Of a stretch of 40,127 bases of DNA, positions 18,060-26,670 are shown piece after piece (position 1 is the stretch's first letter; each line of letters opens with the position of its first letter). The notes beneath the pieces are model-generated. The model did not search any database and was not told where the DNA came from. It was given only the letters and a program-made list of their open reading frames with translations. Made by a program: the position numbers and the translations under genes. Source of the DNA: an uncultured Desulfobacteraceae bacterium (lineage in GTDB: Bacteria; Desulfobacterota; Desulfobacteria; Desulfobacterales; Desulfatirhabdiaceae); contig CAIMCT010000343.1 in assembly GCA_903839535.1 (NCBI GenBank), forward strand, positions 1-40,127. Direction: 5' to 3'.

Positions 18060-19153
18060 ACCGCAACCTCCTGACGATTCGGGCCAACAATGGCCGTATC
18101 CAAATGCATTGGCTGAAAATCCAGGGTTTTATCACGATCCGGAATGGCGGCGTCCAGCCCGCAGATTTCAGAGGAAAAGGCATATCTTCCGGGCCTTCCG
18201 CCCACCACGCCAGGACGGAGTTTTTTGCGATCCTGAACCATGAACAGGCTGTGATCAGGAAGGCATCCGATGACGCAATTTGGCCCGTCAATGATCAGTC
18301 GTCTGCAGGACTGCTTGAGGTGCTGAAGCAGTCCTGCATTTGGGTGAACGGCAATGTCTTCATCCTGAAGCGGCGTGATGATATGTTTGTATGCCTCAAT
18401 TCCCAGCCCCAGCCTCTCCAGCGTATAATGCAGAATATGGGTAAAGACTTCGGAATCAGACTGATACCCAGTATAGCCGGGAATTCCCCGGGACTGAAGG
18501 TAGTCCCTGATTGGAATAAACGCAGTGTTTTCACCATTGGTCATGGTTGAAAACCCCTGAAGGAAAAACGGATGACAGGCATAAAGATTAATGGCGTAGT
18601 TGGTGTTCTGGCGCCCCTGCGCCATCATGACCCTTGCCTTGATGTCTTTTCGATCCAGCTTCAGGTGCTGTGCGACCTTGAGCGGCTCGCCAATCTCCTT
18701 GATCATGATTACATCCGGCCAGAAGGAAAACACCATCATATCGCCTTCGGCTTTGCCCATTTCCCGGAGCTGAAGGCGGATATTCACCAGACGGTCATAA
18801 AGCTCCGGTTGGCTGAGACCATCCCATTCCTCCGGGTATTCATAGGCCCGGATCAGATAGATATCCCGCTTGGGAACACCTGAAGGCGGCGTTTTGGATA
18901 CCTTTATCGGCAATTTGTATTTGGTCATGAATCCCAAATTCATCATAAACGTATCTAAGCGTTTCAGTCCGTTTTCTGTAAAAATGCCGGACAGAATCGG
19001 CGCATCCTTCATATCTTCAAACGGGCCGCCAAGGTCCCGAAGGAACAATCCCACGCCGGAACCGTCGTGTCCTTCGCGCATGACATCAAGCGCTTCAAAG
19101 GCAACCATTGGCGAAAGGGGTTCATCGCTGGTTATAGCAAATAAACGACACAT
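18023..19153 (-). CDS. Glutamate synthase glutaminase subunit (class II amidotransferase)
   Basis: I choose ATG 19153, giving 376 residues that begin MCRLFA. Removal of Met exposes Cys2, the N-terminal nucleophile of class II amidotransferases. The open frame to 19276 has no family likeness, and AGGAG lies 9 nt before ATG 19153. Further motifs are REGHDGSGVGLF, NTNYAINLYACHPF and the glutamine-site TNGENTAFIP. It would hydrolyse glutamine and pass ammonia to the FMN subunit encoded next. It is the first gene of the run glutaminase - FMN subunit - GXGXG/GltD - carA - carB. A TATAAT box lies 35 bp upstream of its start, although the -35 is poor. The C-terminus overlaps the next gene by 37 nt. 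Confidence 0.9.
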   Translation of the reverse strand: MCRLFAITSDEPLSPMVAFEALDVMREGHDGSGVGLFLRDLGGPFEDMKDAPILSGIFTENGLKRLDTFMMNLGFMTKYKLPIKVSKTPPSGVPKRDIYLIRAYEYPEEWDGLSQPELYDRLVNIRLQLREMGKAEGDMMVFSFWPDVIMIKEIGEPLKVAQHLKLDRKDIKARVMMAQGRQNTNYAINLYACHPFFLQGFSTMTNGENTAFIPIRDYLQSRGIPGYTGYQSDSEVFTHILHYTLERLGLGIEAYKHIITPLQDEDIAVHPNAGLLQHLKQSCRRLIIDGPNCVIGCLPDHSLFMVQDRKKLRPGVVGGRPGRYAFSSEICGLDAAIPDRDKTLDFQPMHLDTAIVGPNRQEVAVCRQTSPLPLPH

Positions 19154-19187
19154 GCTGTTTTTCTCCTGTAAGACATGCGGAAAAAGT

Positions 19188-19193
19188 ATTATA
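19188..19193 (-). promoter_or_regulatory. Possible -10 box for the glutamate synthase-carAB unit
   Basis: A perfect TATAAT on the minus strand lies 35 bp before ATG 19153. The hexamer 17 bp upstream (GTCATT) is a poor -35, so an activator would be needed if this is the promoter. Confidence 0.35.
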
Positions 19194-19245
19194 TCAAAGC
19201 CGCACCCATGAATGACCCAAATATATAAAACTGGTAGCCGATGCC

Positions 19246-19277
19246 CTTGTAGCCGACACAAGAGCGTCGGCTGCAAG
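19246..19277. repeat. 12-bp hairpin in repeat-rich gap
   Basis: CTTGTAGCCGAC (19246-19257) pairs with GTCGGCTGCAAG (19266-19277), one pair being a wobble, around an 8-nt loop. It is the first of several repeats in the gap 19154-19713. No gene is supportable in that gap. Confidence 0.5.
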
Positions 19278-19317
19278 AGCGTTTCTCAGACTAAGGCGTA
19301 AAGGCGCGCAAAACATC

Positions 19318-19339
19318 TTTTTCGTGTGTTTCGTGGTTT
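19318..19339. repeat. Inverted copy of the 158-179 repeat
   Basis: This 22-nt stretch is the exact reverse complement of 158-179. It lies in the gap between the glutamate synthase and ybaK genes. Confidence 0.6.
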
Positions 19340-19381
19340 AAAAGTATTTTTGTAAAAGCAATAATTATGCCATAAACAACA

Positions 19382-19515
19382 CCATTAACGGACAACGATT
19401 CCCCACCTTACCCCACCCCCTAACCCCCTCCCGCAAGGGGCGGGGGGACTTTCACTCCCTTAACCCCCCTTTTCTAAAGGTCATAATGATCTGGATAGAA
19501 CGACGATCAAGACCG
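19382..19515. repeat. Decayed copy of the 36804-36989 repeat family
   Basis: The segment begins with GGACAACGATTCCCC, close to GGATAACGATTCCCC at 36841. It continues through C-rich/G-rich hairpin sequence, and ends with TGATCTGGATAGAACGACG and GATCAAGACCGG, close to the right end of the 36804-36989 element. Arms are degenerate. A 70-codon minus-strand open frame across it (19452-19664) is not a credible gene. Confidence 0.5.
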
Positions 19516-19561
19516 GCAAAATATATAAAACTGATGGCCTGAAAATAAAGGATACACTCAG

Positions 19562-19590
19562 AAAGTGTCAACAAGAAAATGAAGGATGCC
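19562..19590. repeat. Solo end of the 1695-1900 element
   Basis: These 29 bases differ at one position from the left terminal repeat of the 1695-1900 element read in reverse (AAAGTGTCAACAAG...ATGAAGGATGCC). No matching second end is found within the gap, so it looks like a solo or decayed copy. Confidence 0.6.
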
Positions 19591-19713
19591 CATATTGAAT
19601 AAAATACATAATTGTCAGAACTATTTGGTTTAAAGTGACAAATATGTATTTTCGGGGCCGTCATGCTTTTTTCTTTTCATACCCCAAAAAGCGATAGCGA
19701 CTATCCTTTTCTG

Positions 19714-20196
19714 TCAGATGGCGACAGTAACAAGAACAGGATGCAGTATCCGGATCAGATCATAGGGTTTAATGGAAAAAAGAAGCCCTCTTTTGCCGGC
19801 ATTGATGTAAATTTCCGATAATTCTGCTATGGAGGCTTCCATATAAACCGGAAGGGACAGCCGGGTACCAAAAGGAGATATGCCGCCCACGGTATATCCA
19901 GTAGTTTTTTCTGCTTTCTGCGGTGTACAGGGCTGAACCGTTTTTACCCCCAGTCGCCTGGCCAGAGCCTTGGCGGAAACCTGTTTATCCCCGTGCATCA
20001 GCACAATAAATAGATTTCGGGAATCTTCCTCCATCACCAGCGTTTTGATTACCCCATGCTCTGCAACGCCCAATGCAGCAGAAGCTGTTTCTGTTCCCCC
20101 TTTTTCTTCGTAGGCGTAAAGGTGAAGCGAAAATAAAACGGATCCGGCCTTCAGGCACCGAATTGCCGGTGTTACAGGAATTTTTTGACTGGACAT
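19714..20196 (-). CDS. ybaK: YbaK/EbsC-type aminoacyl-tRNA deacylase
   Basis: The 160-residue product matches the YbaK fold, which hydrolyses Cys-tRNA(Pro) in trans to correct mischarging by prolyl-tRNA synthetase. The conserved Lys51 (VIKTLVME), the KQVSAKALARRLG helix and the GGISPFGTR loop are present. The length is normal for the family. It is divergent from ntrY, with a 93-bp gap that holds both promoters. It is monocistronic and faces the repeat-rich gap at its 3' end. Confidence 0.9.
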   Translation of the reverse strand: MSSQKIPVTPAIRCLKAGSVLFSLHLYAYEEKGGTETASAALGVAEHGVIKTLVMEEDSRNLFIVLMHGDKQVSAKALARRLGVKTVQPCTPQKAEKTTGYTVGGISPFGTRLSLPVYMEASIAELSEIYINAGKRGLLFSIKPYDLIRILHPVLVTVAI

Positions 20197-20289
20197 TGAT
20201 TCGGTCGCCCCCCTATCCGGTTTACAGCAAGTCTCTTCTGGAACTTTCTGTCATTGCAAAATCAATTCAGTGGAAGTAAAATCCAAAAC

Positions 20290-22524
20290 ATGAACCCAAA
20301 CCGCTTCAAAACCGCTTCTTCCTTTATCTCCGCTGCAGACCGAAAACGACGAAGGCGGGAAATGATCATTATCGCAACCATTATTATTGTTGTTGCGTTG
20401 ATGACATACATTCAGAACAAGCTCATCCATTTCGGGGCCAATTTTCCCATTTCCAATACCATTTTGATGTTTACGATGACGAACATCAATTTGCTGCTAT
20501 TGATTCTAATGATTTTTTTAGTTTTTCGCAACCTGGTAAAATTGCTGTATGACCGAAGACGAAAGGTGATGGGATCAAAGCTTCGAACCCGACTGGTCAT
20601 TGCATTTGTATCTCTGACCCTGATTCCGGCGGGTGTGATGTTTTTCTTCTCCATGGGTTTTATTACCACCAGTATTGATTTCTGGTTTAGTGTTCCGGTT
20701 GAGCAGGCCCTTGAAAACTCACTTCATGTCGGAAGGCAGATTTACGGAATCATGGAAAACAGCAATGCGTTTTATCTGGAAAGAGCAGCGCATCAGATCA
20801 ATACAAGAAATCTCCTGGAACCCGCAAAAGCTAAAGACTTGTTCCAACATATTGAAATGGTTCAACGATCATTTAACCTGAATACGGTTGAAGTATATGA
20901 TATCCACGCCAGGCGTATTGCCCAATCCCCGGATCGTGACCCGAATGGTCAATCGTTTCAAGCAATTTCCATTGAGCAGCTTCGAAAAGAATTTTCTCCC
21001 AAGTCTGTCTCGTCCTTTTCTCAAATCATCTCTAGCGGCGAGGTGATTCGCACTGTCGGAACCATTCCTTTTGGAGTCAAACCAGTTGATGCTGAAGCCT
21101 TTATCGTCTTGACAGTTATGATTCCACAGTATCTTTCAGAAAACATGGCATCCATTTCAAGGGGTTTTGATGAGTATCAGCAAATTAAGTTTCTGAAAAA
21201 ACCCATACAGATTTCCTACTATATCACTCTTTCCATTGTTGGGCTTCTGGTGGTATTCTGCGCCGTATGGTTTGGGTTTTATCTGGCCAAATCCATCAGC
21301 ATTCCAATTAAGGAACTGGCGGAAGGCACCCGGCGGGTTGCAGAAGGCGATTTGAGTTTTCAAATCGGGTCGGTAGGCGATGATGAAATCGGTAGCCTTG
21401 TGGATTCTTTTAACAAGATGACCCGTGGTCTGCGACTCAGCAGAGATCAGTTGGAGCTTACCTCCAATAAGCTTCGCGAACAAAATCTTGAAATCGAAGA
21501 AAAACGCCAGTATATGGAGATCGTTTTGAAAAATGTATCTGCAGGCGTTGTTACGCTGGATTCAGGCGGTTTTATCGCAACAATCAATAAATCGGCTGAA
21601 AAAATGCTGAACATCTCCGCAGGACAGGTTGTCGGAAAAAATCATGTTCGCCTTCTGCAGGGCCGCTATCTGAAAATAGCTGAAAACATTGTTCACGGGT
21701 TTAAAGGAATTTACAATGATTTTATCGAATTGCCACTTAGAACAACGATTGAAGGCCGGCCGCGAAGCTTCATGCTCCATATCAATTCGCTGAAGGATGA
21801 TAGCGGACATCATATCGGAATTGTCGTTGTGTTTGATGATCTGACGGAGCTTGAAAAGGCTCAGCGGACAGCAGCCTGGAGGGAAGTGGCCAGGCGTATT
21901 GCCCATGAAGTCAAAAATCCATTAACACCAATTACCCTTTCCGCGCAACGCCTGAAACGAAAATATTCCCGACTGATCAAGGAGCCGGTTTTTGACGAAT
22001 GTACACAAATGATCATTGATCATGTTGATATCATTAGAAATCTTGTCAATGAATTTTCATCTTTCGCCAGATTTCCATCTGCGAATCCGAAACCGGGGGA
22101 AATTCTGCCCATCATTGAAGAAACCATCGCACTTTATCGTGAAGGCCATTCGTCCGTTCAGTTTGAAATCAGAAAACCTGGAAATATCCCCGTCATCAAT
22201 CTGGATCGTCAGCAGATTAAAAGAGCCATGATCAATCTGGTCGATAATGCCATTTCAGCAGTTCACTCAGAAGGAGAAATTACGATTTCCCTTTCCCATG
22301 ATACAGAGCACAAGCTGGTCCGAGTTGAAGTGGCGGATACTGGCGATGGTATTTCCGATGAAAACAAGGCCCGGCTTTTTGAACCGGATTTTTCAACCAA
22401 GTTAACGGGCATGGGGCTAGGTCTGGCTATCGTCAATACCATTGTGATGGATCATCATGGAATGATTCGCGCAGAGGACAATCATCCCAAGGGCGCCAGG
22501 TTTATTTTCGAACTGCCGGCTTAA
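20290..22524 (+). CDS. ntrY: NtrY-like membrane sensor histidine kinase
   Basis: Using ATG 20290 (744 residues; a TTG at 20254 would add 12), membrane helices lie at about 26-43, 56-80, 101-128 and 307-331. An extracytoplasmic region of about 175 residues separates the last two. A HAMP domain (335-381), a PAS domain (408-523, LKNVSAGVVTLDSGG), a HisKA domain with phospho-acceptor His539 (RIAHEVKNPLTP) and an HATPase domain (NLVDNAISAV, DTGDGIS, GMGLGLAIV) follow. This order is that of NtrY, the sensor of the NtrYX pair linked to nitrogen and redox control. It is followed by its regulator gene after 83 bp. No close Shine-Dalgarno decides between the two starts. Confidence 0.9.
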   Translation: MNPNRFKTASSFISAADRKRRRREMIIIATIIIVVALMTYIQNKLIHFGANFPISNTILMFTMTNINLLLLILMIFLVFRNLVKLLYDRRRKVMGSKLRTRLVIAFVSLTLIPAGVMFFFSMGFITTSIDFWFSVPVEQALENSLHVGRQIYGIMENSNAFYLERAAHQINTRNLLEPAKAKDLFQHIEMVQRSFNLNTVEVYDIHARRIAQSPDRDPNGQSFQAISIEQLRKEFSPKSVSSFSQIISSGEVIRTVGTIPFGVKPVDAEAFIVLTVMIPQYLSENMASISRGFDEYQQIKFLKKPIQISYYITLSIVGLLVVFCAVWFGFYLAKSISIPIKELAEGTRRVAEGDLSFQIGSVGDDEIGSLVDSFNKMTRGLRLSRDQLELTSNKLREQNLEIEEKRQYMEIVLKNVSAGVVTLDSGGFIATINKSAEKMLNISAGQVVGKNHVRLLQGRYLKIAENIVHGFKGIYNDFIELPLRTTIEGRPRSFMLHINSLKDDSGHHIGIVVVFDDLTELEKAQRTAAWREVARRIAHEVKNPLTPITLSAQRLKRKYSRLIKEPVFDECTQMIIDHVDIIRNLVNEFSSFARFPSANPKPGEILPIIEETIALYREGHSSVQFEIRKPGNIPVINLDRQQIKRAMINLVDNAISAVHSEGEITISLSHDTEHKLVRVEVADTGDGISDENKARLFEPDFSTKLTGMGLGLAIVNTIVMDHHGMIRAEDNHPKGARFIFELPA

Positions 22525-22526
22525 AT

Positions 22527-22575
22527 CCGTTCACCGTTCACCTTTGCCCGTTTACGGTGAACGGTAAACGTTTTT
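22527..22575 (+). terminator. Overlapping hairpins between ntrY and ntrX
   Basis: CCGTTCACCG (22527-22536) can pair with CGGTGAACGG (22555-22564). Alternatively CGTTTAC (22549-22555) pairs with GTAAACG (22564-22570), followed by five Ts. The two folds exclude each other. It may reduce read-through into ntrX, or it may simply be a GTTCACC/GGTGAAC repeat array. Confidence 0.4.
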
Positions 22576-22607
22576 ACGGGTAACCGTTTTTATAGAAAGG
22601 AATAAAA

Positions 22608-23978
22608 ATGTATCCATCTGTGATGATCGTCGATGATGAACCCTCCATTCTGCAATCCCTAAGCGGGATTCTGTCTGATGAGGGGTTTGAAATATTCACC
22701 GCTTCAAACGGATATGAGGCGCTTAAGCGCATCGAGCAGGAAGCTCCTGATCTGGTGCTGCTGGACATCTGGATGCCGGGTCTGGACGGCATTGAAACCC
22801 TGAAGGAAATTAAAAAAAGCAACCCGGTGATTCAGGTCATCATCATTACCGGACATGGCACAATAGAGACCGCAGTAAGCGCCACCAAACTTGGGGCCTT
22901 TGACCTGATTGAAAAACCGCTTTCCATTGATAAAGTGATAGTGGCCATTAATCGAGCTCTGAATTATCGAAGGCTTGAAGAAGAAAACAAATATCTTCGA
23001 AAAAAAACCATTGAAAAGAATTCCATTACCGGAAACAGTTTGGCGACTCTTGCCCTGAAAAAACAAATTGCAGTGGCCGGTCCAACTGATGCCTGGATAC
23101 TGATTACGGGAGAAAACGGATGTGGCAAGGAACTGGTAGCGCGTACCATTCACCAGCTTAGCAGCCGTGCGCATGAGCCTTTGATAGATGTCAATTGTGC
23201 AGCCATTCCGGATGATCTGATTGAAAGTGAGTTGTTCGGTCATGAAAAAGGGGCATTTCCTGGAGCAGCCGTAAAAAAAAGGGGTAAATTCGAACTGGCA
23301 GGTAATGGAACCCTTTTTCTTGATGAAATCGGGGACATGAGTTTGAGGTCGCAAGGGAAAATCCTGCGTGTTCTTCAGGAAAAACAGTTTCATCGCATCG
23401 GGGGAAGCCGAACAATGGAGATGAATGTTCGGGTAATCGCCGCCACCAACAAAGACATTGAAGCAGAAATCGCCAAGGGAACGTTTCGGGAGGACTTGTA
23501 TTTTCGGCTCAATGTTATTCCCATTGAAGTTCCGCCACTGCGGCGGAGACTTGAGGATATTCCAATTCTGGCTGATCTGTTTCTCAGTGAATTCGCCCGA
23601 CAGAACCATTGCACCGGAAAAACGCTAACACCTGCGGCGCTTCTCCTGCTTGGAGCCTATTCATGGCCTGGAAATGTTCGGGAACTGAAAAATCTGTTTG
23701 AGCGGCTATCCATCATGGTGGATGGAGATATGATCGCTGAATGGGATATTCCCTTCCCCATTAATTCAAGCGAAAAAAATGAGAAATCCAATTTGATTGA
23801 ATCCTCCCTGTTTTCCCTCACCAGGCTGAAAGATGCTCAAAAAGCCTTTGAAGACGAATTCATCAAACGAAAGCTGGAACAGAATCACCATGACATTGCC
23901 GTGACTGCCAAAGCCATTGGCGTTGGGCAAAGTCACATCAGAAATTATCTAAAGCAGGTTCAGAAGGAAAACAAATAA
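22608..23978 (+). CDS. ntrX: NtrX-like sigma-54-family response regulator with altered GAFTGA loop
   Basis: The receiver (1-120) has phospho-acceptor Asp53 (LLDIWMPGLDG) and Lys103. The AAA+ domain (140-370) has the Walker A GENGCGKE, Walker B GTLFLDE and arginine-finger region FREDLYFRLNV. A Fis-type helix-turn-helix closes the protein (HHDIAVTAKAIGVGQSHIRNYL). The sigma-54-contacting loop reads GAFPGA (215-220): Thr is replaced by Pro218 (codon CCT, 23259-23261). That Thr is needed for sigma-54 contact in studied activators, so this protein may not open sigma-54 promoters. It may instead act as a repressor or through sigma-70, as reported for some NtrX proteins lacking the loop. AAAGGA precedes the ATG. 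Its partner NtrY is directly upstream. Confidence 0.9.
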   Translation: MYPSVMIVDDEPSILQSLSGILSDEGFEIFTASNGYEALKRIEQEAPDLVLLDIWMPGLDGIETLKEIKKSNPVIQVIIITGHGTIETAVSATKLGAFDLIEKPLSIDKVIVAINRALNYRRLEEENKYLRKKTIEKNSITGNSLATLALKKQIAVAGPTDAWILITGENGCGKELVARTIHQLSSRAHEPLIDVNCAAIPDDLIESELFGHEKGAFPGAAVKKRGKFELAGNGTLFLDEIGDMSLRSQGKILRVLQEKQFHRIGGSRTMEMNVRVIAATNKDIEAEIAKGTFREDLYFRLNVIPIEVPPLRRRLEDIPILADLFLSEFARQNHCTGKTLTPAALLLLGAYSWPGNVRELKNLFERLSIMVDGDMIAEWDIPFPINSSEKNEKSNLIESSLFSLTRLKDAQKAFEDEFIKRKLEQNHHDIAVTAKAIGVGQSHIRNYLKQVQKENK

Positions 23979-24012
23979 ACAGGTCAGTCCGCGGATTTTA
24001 TTTGAAGGATTT

Positions 24013-24040
24013 GTAGGGGCGAATCTTGTATTCGCCCTTT
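24013..24040. repeat. Short palindrome of the hicA-insert family
   Basis: GGGCGAAT (24017-24024) and ATTCGCCC (24030-24037) form an 8-bp stem. It is preceded by GTAG and followed by TTT. The outer design matches the 3916-3943 insert but the core differs. It sits between the convergent ntrX and receiver-phosphatase genes, where it could terminate transcription. Confidence 0.55.
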
Positions 24041-24084
24041 GGAAGTCAGGCAGTTCTTTTTACCAAGACCGTCGGCTGTTTTTA

Positions 24085-26223
24085 CTACCATTCAAAGATG
24101 GCTGTCACCTTATTTCCAGCCCCTTCAATAGCAACTTCCTTGCATAAGGACCGGACAAGATAGACCCCCCGACCTCTTAGGGCGTTGAGATCAGGTTGTG
24201 TCTTCTGAACACTCTGATAATCAAAACCACGACCGCTATCTTCAATGTGGAGTACGACTCTCCCATTCGTATTCTGAATAAACAGTTCCATGTCGATTTT
24301 GATCCAGCCGGTAGAAAGCGCGGCCAATTTTTCTCCTCGTGTGATGAAATATTTCTCAAAACCGATTGGTTCGTTTTTCAGGGTGGTATCCATCTGAAGA
24401 ATGCCGTGTTCCAACGCATTGGAGTAAAGCTCTGAAAGGATGAGAAAGATGTTCTGTTTTTGTTTTCGAACCGCAATATGCGTTCCTATCAATAAATCAG
24501 TAAGGGTCTCGACAAAATTACCAGTACGCATGGCACCTGGATGGAGCGTAAAGGATAGGTTCAAAATGGCAGGTAAATAATAGGATATGGATTCTTTTCC
24601 CTCCAACGGATGATCATTCAGTGTTGTATCGCATTTGATTTCCGCAATTGCCATATCATCCAATTGAGGCGTATCTCCACGGAATTCATTGATGCTACGA
24701 CAGATGTAATCAAAACGTTGTTCTGGAACCTGAAATTTGGTCAATAGTTGTTCAAGGCGTTCCAAGCCAAATTGCTCTCCTGCTGTGTTCTGGGTCTCAA
24801 TTATGCCGTCAGTGAAAAGATAAATACAGTCGTCATGTTCAAGGCTCACTTCCACATAATGAAATTCCCGATCTATTTCGGGTAAAATTCCCAACGGCGG
24901 ATGCTGAGAGTGTATGTGGTTTTTTACAACACCACTTGAATTCACCACCATGACTACAGGAAGTCCGAAATTCAATACTCGGGCTATATGATGCGTATAA
25001 TTCCATTCTACCATACAGGCGCAAAAATAAAGCCCTGTCGGTAAAACTGCTTTTAGACGGATGTTGATTTCTCTGGCGATATTTTTTAAGGAATAACCTT
25101 TTTCGGCCATTGTATAAAAAATAGAGGTTACAGGAATGGCACCGAGGGCGGCGGACAATCCATGACCAGTGAAATCTCCCAGGAGTATATGCCGTAGGCC
25201 GGGTACTCCTGATGCGGTGAGAAACAAATCACCCCCTGCAGCATTCACTGCGGATAAAAAATATTTGATATTTTGTTCTACTTTTTCATTTTTACGAACG
25301 ACTTTGCCAAAAACTTTTTCTGCTATTTCGTACTCTTGATTGAGGCGTTGATATAACCTTTCAAGTTCGGAATGAGCCGCAAGAAGCGTTTTTTCATTTT
25401 GCTTGCGATCTGAGATATCGCGGATGATTCCTGCGGCATGCCAGGTGTCCTGGTTTTTGAATCCCGACAAGGAAAGCTCCGCTGGAAATTCCGTTTGATC
25501 TTTTCTTAATCCGACCACTTCAGTTGTTTTTCCAATGGAGACACCGCGTCCGGATTTTACAAACTCCATAAGACCGATTTCAGCCTGCTTTTGGTATTTC
25601 CGGGGAACAATTACTGAGTGCAAATCTTTGCCTATGACTTCGTGCATTTTATACCCAAAAATGACTTCAGCCGCAGGATTCCAAAATGTTATATTACCTC
25701 GGCTGTCCATCAAAATGATGGCGTCAATGGCTGAATTCATGATTGCCTGGAATCGTTGATCTCTATTCCAAAGCGATTTTTCGTTTCGAACAGCCTGCTT
25801 CCTGTCAGTTAAATCAATACTTTCGGCCGGATTTAGTTTACAATCTCTCTTGAGGCTGGCTACCCAATCAACTATTTCCAATAATTCAGATCGTCTAAAC
25901 GGTTTAGCCAAACAAGTCAAAGCACCTGCTCTTGTCAGCTCTTCGAATGAGTGAACACAGCTTTCACCTGTAATCAAAACAAAATAGAGAGATGGAAAAT
26001 TGCTGAGACCCTCCTGCACTAATTGAATACCATCCATTTCAGGCATATTGATATCTGATATGACCAAATCGAATGGGCTTTTTTTTAGAATGGCAAGCGC
26101 CTCAGCACCGTTATTGGCGACTGTAATAAGATGATCTGTTTTATGGAAAAACCGTTGCAGCGTGTTGAGTGATGGCATGTCGTCATCAACTATTAAAATA
26201 TGAAGGGAGGATGACTCTATCAC
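24085..26223 (-). CDS. Receiver-PAS-PP2C phosphatase-HATPase partner-switching protein
   Basis: The 712-residue protein starts at GTG 26223 (AAAGGG upstream). It has a receiver domain (1-120; Asp57 in VISDINMPEMDG), a PAS domain (155-275), and a linker helix. A SpoIIE/RsbU PP2C-type phosphatase follows (320-530), with metal Asp residues 332 (NAAGGDLF), 350 (GDFTGHG) and 472 (FTDGIIET). The C-terminal HATPase is of the RsbW type (ELYSNALEHGIL, EDSGRGFD, RGRGVYLVRSLC). One chain thus combines a phosphatase that would dephosphorylate a STAS antagonist with a kinase-like domain that would bind or phosphorylate it. The STAS gene is 54 bp upstream. The receiver and PAS make the output depend on a kinase and a local signal. 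Its target is not in the window. Confidence 0.88.
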   Translation of the reverse strand: MIESSSLHILIVDDDMPSLNTLQRFFHKTDHLITVANNGAEALAILKKSPFDLVISDINMPEMDGIQLVQEGLSNFPSLYFVLITGESCVHSFEELTRAGALTCLAKPFRRSELLEIVDWVASLKRDCKLNPAESIDLTDRKQAVRNEKSLWNRDQRFQAIMNSAIDAIILMDSRGNITFWNPAAEVIFGYKMHEVIGKDLHSVIVPRKYQKQAEIGLMEFVKSGRGVSIGKTTEVVGLRKDQTEFPAELSLSGFKNQDTWHAAGIIRDISDRKQNEKTLLAAHSELERLYQRLNQEYEIAEKVFGKVVRKNEKVEQNIKYFLSAVNAAGGDLFLTASGVPGLRHILLGDFTGHGLSAALGAIPVTSIFYTMAEKGYSLKNIAREINIRLKAVLPTGLYFCACMVEWNYTHHIARVLNFGLPVVMVVNSSGVVKNHIHSQHPPLGILPEIDREFHYVEVSLEHDDCIYLFTDGIIETQNTAGEQFGLERLEQLLTKFQVPEQRFDYICRSINEFRGDTPQLDDMAIAEIKCDTTLNDHPLEGKESISYYLPAILNLSFTLHPGAMRTGNFVETLTDLLIGTHIAVRKQKQNIFLILSELYSNALEHGILQMDTTLKNEPIGFEKYFITRGEKLAALSTGWIKIDMELFIQNTNGRVVLHIEDSGRGFDYQSVQKTQPDLNALRGRGVYLVRSLCKEVAIEGAGNKVTAIFEW

Positions 26224-26277
26224 GATGATCCCTTTCGATTTGCTGAATTATCCTGTATGTCCATGTAACTTATTTTA

Positions 26278-26586
26278 TTACGATTTGATCTTGAATAATT
26301 TATCAAAATTCGCCGTTAAAAAAATCTTTGTCACATTTGGACTCATGTTGGTAATGAAGATATTCGCATTATCTCCGCCGAAGCGTTCTCGCATGATCAA
26401 CAACATACCAAGGGCGGAGCTGTCCACATATATGCAATCCGTCATGTCTATGAAAATTGAGGAGACAGTATCTATCTTACCTTTATATGCCTCTCCAAAG
26501 TCTGAATAAGTTGTAATATCAAATCGTATTCCGATAAAAACGGTAAGCGTATTCCCATCTGCGGAAATTTCATTTTTTAGTGCCAT
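26278..26586 (-). CDS. STAS-domain anti-sigma-factor antagonist
   Basis: The 102-residue single STAS domain resembles SpoIIAA/RsbV. The phosphorylatable site is intact: VDSSALGML, with Ser57 at the position phosphorylated in SpoIIAA. In the family, the unphosphorylated form binds an RsbW-type kinase and frees its target. GAGGAGG lies 9 nt before the ATG. Minus-strand TTGATA and TTAATT boxes about 17 bp apart near 26620-26650 could form a promoter. It is followed by the phosphatase/HATPase gene, so both halves of a partner switch are co-directional. Confidence 0.88.
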   Translation of the reverse strand: MALKNEISADGNTLTVFIGIRFDITTYSDFGEAYKGKIDTVSSIFIDMTDCIYVDSSALGMLLIMRERFGGDNANIFITNMSPNVTKIFLTANFDKLFKIKS

Positions 26587-26670
26587 AACAGTAGCCTCCT
26601 CGCCTGGTGATCAGGACAATTAAATAGTGCCTTTAATGGATATCAACAGAATTTTTGTGGTTCGTCGTAA

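Noticed and set aside
19154-19276. 41-codon extension of the glutaminase subunit
   Set aside because: The catalytic Cys must follow the initiator Met; ATG 19153 has a good ribosome site and gives MCRLFA.
19452-19664. 70-codon minus-strand frame with hydrophobic content
   Set aside because: It runs through the decayed repeat and the solo terminal repeat, has no ribosome site and no family features.
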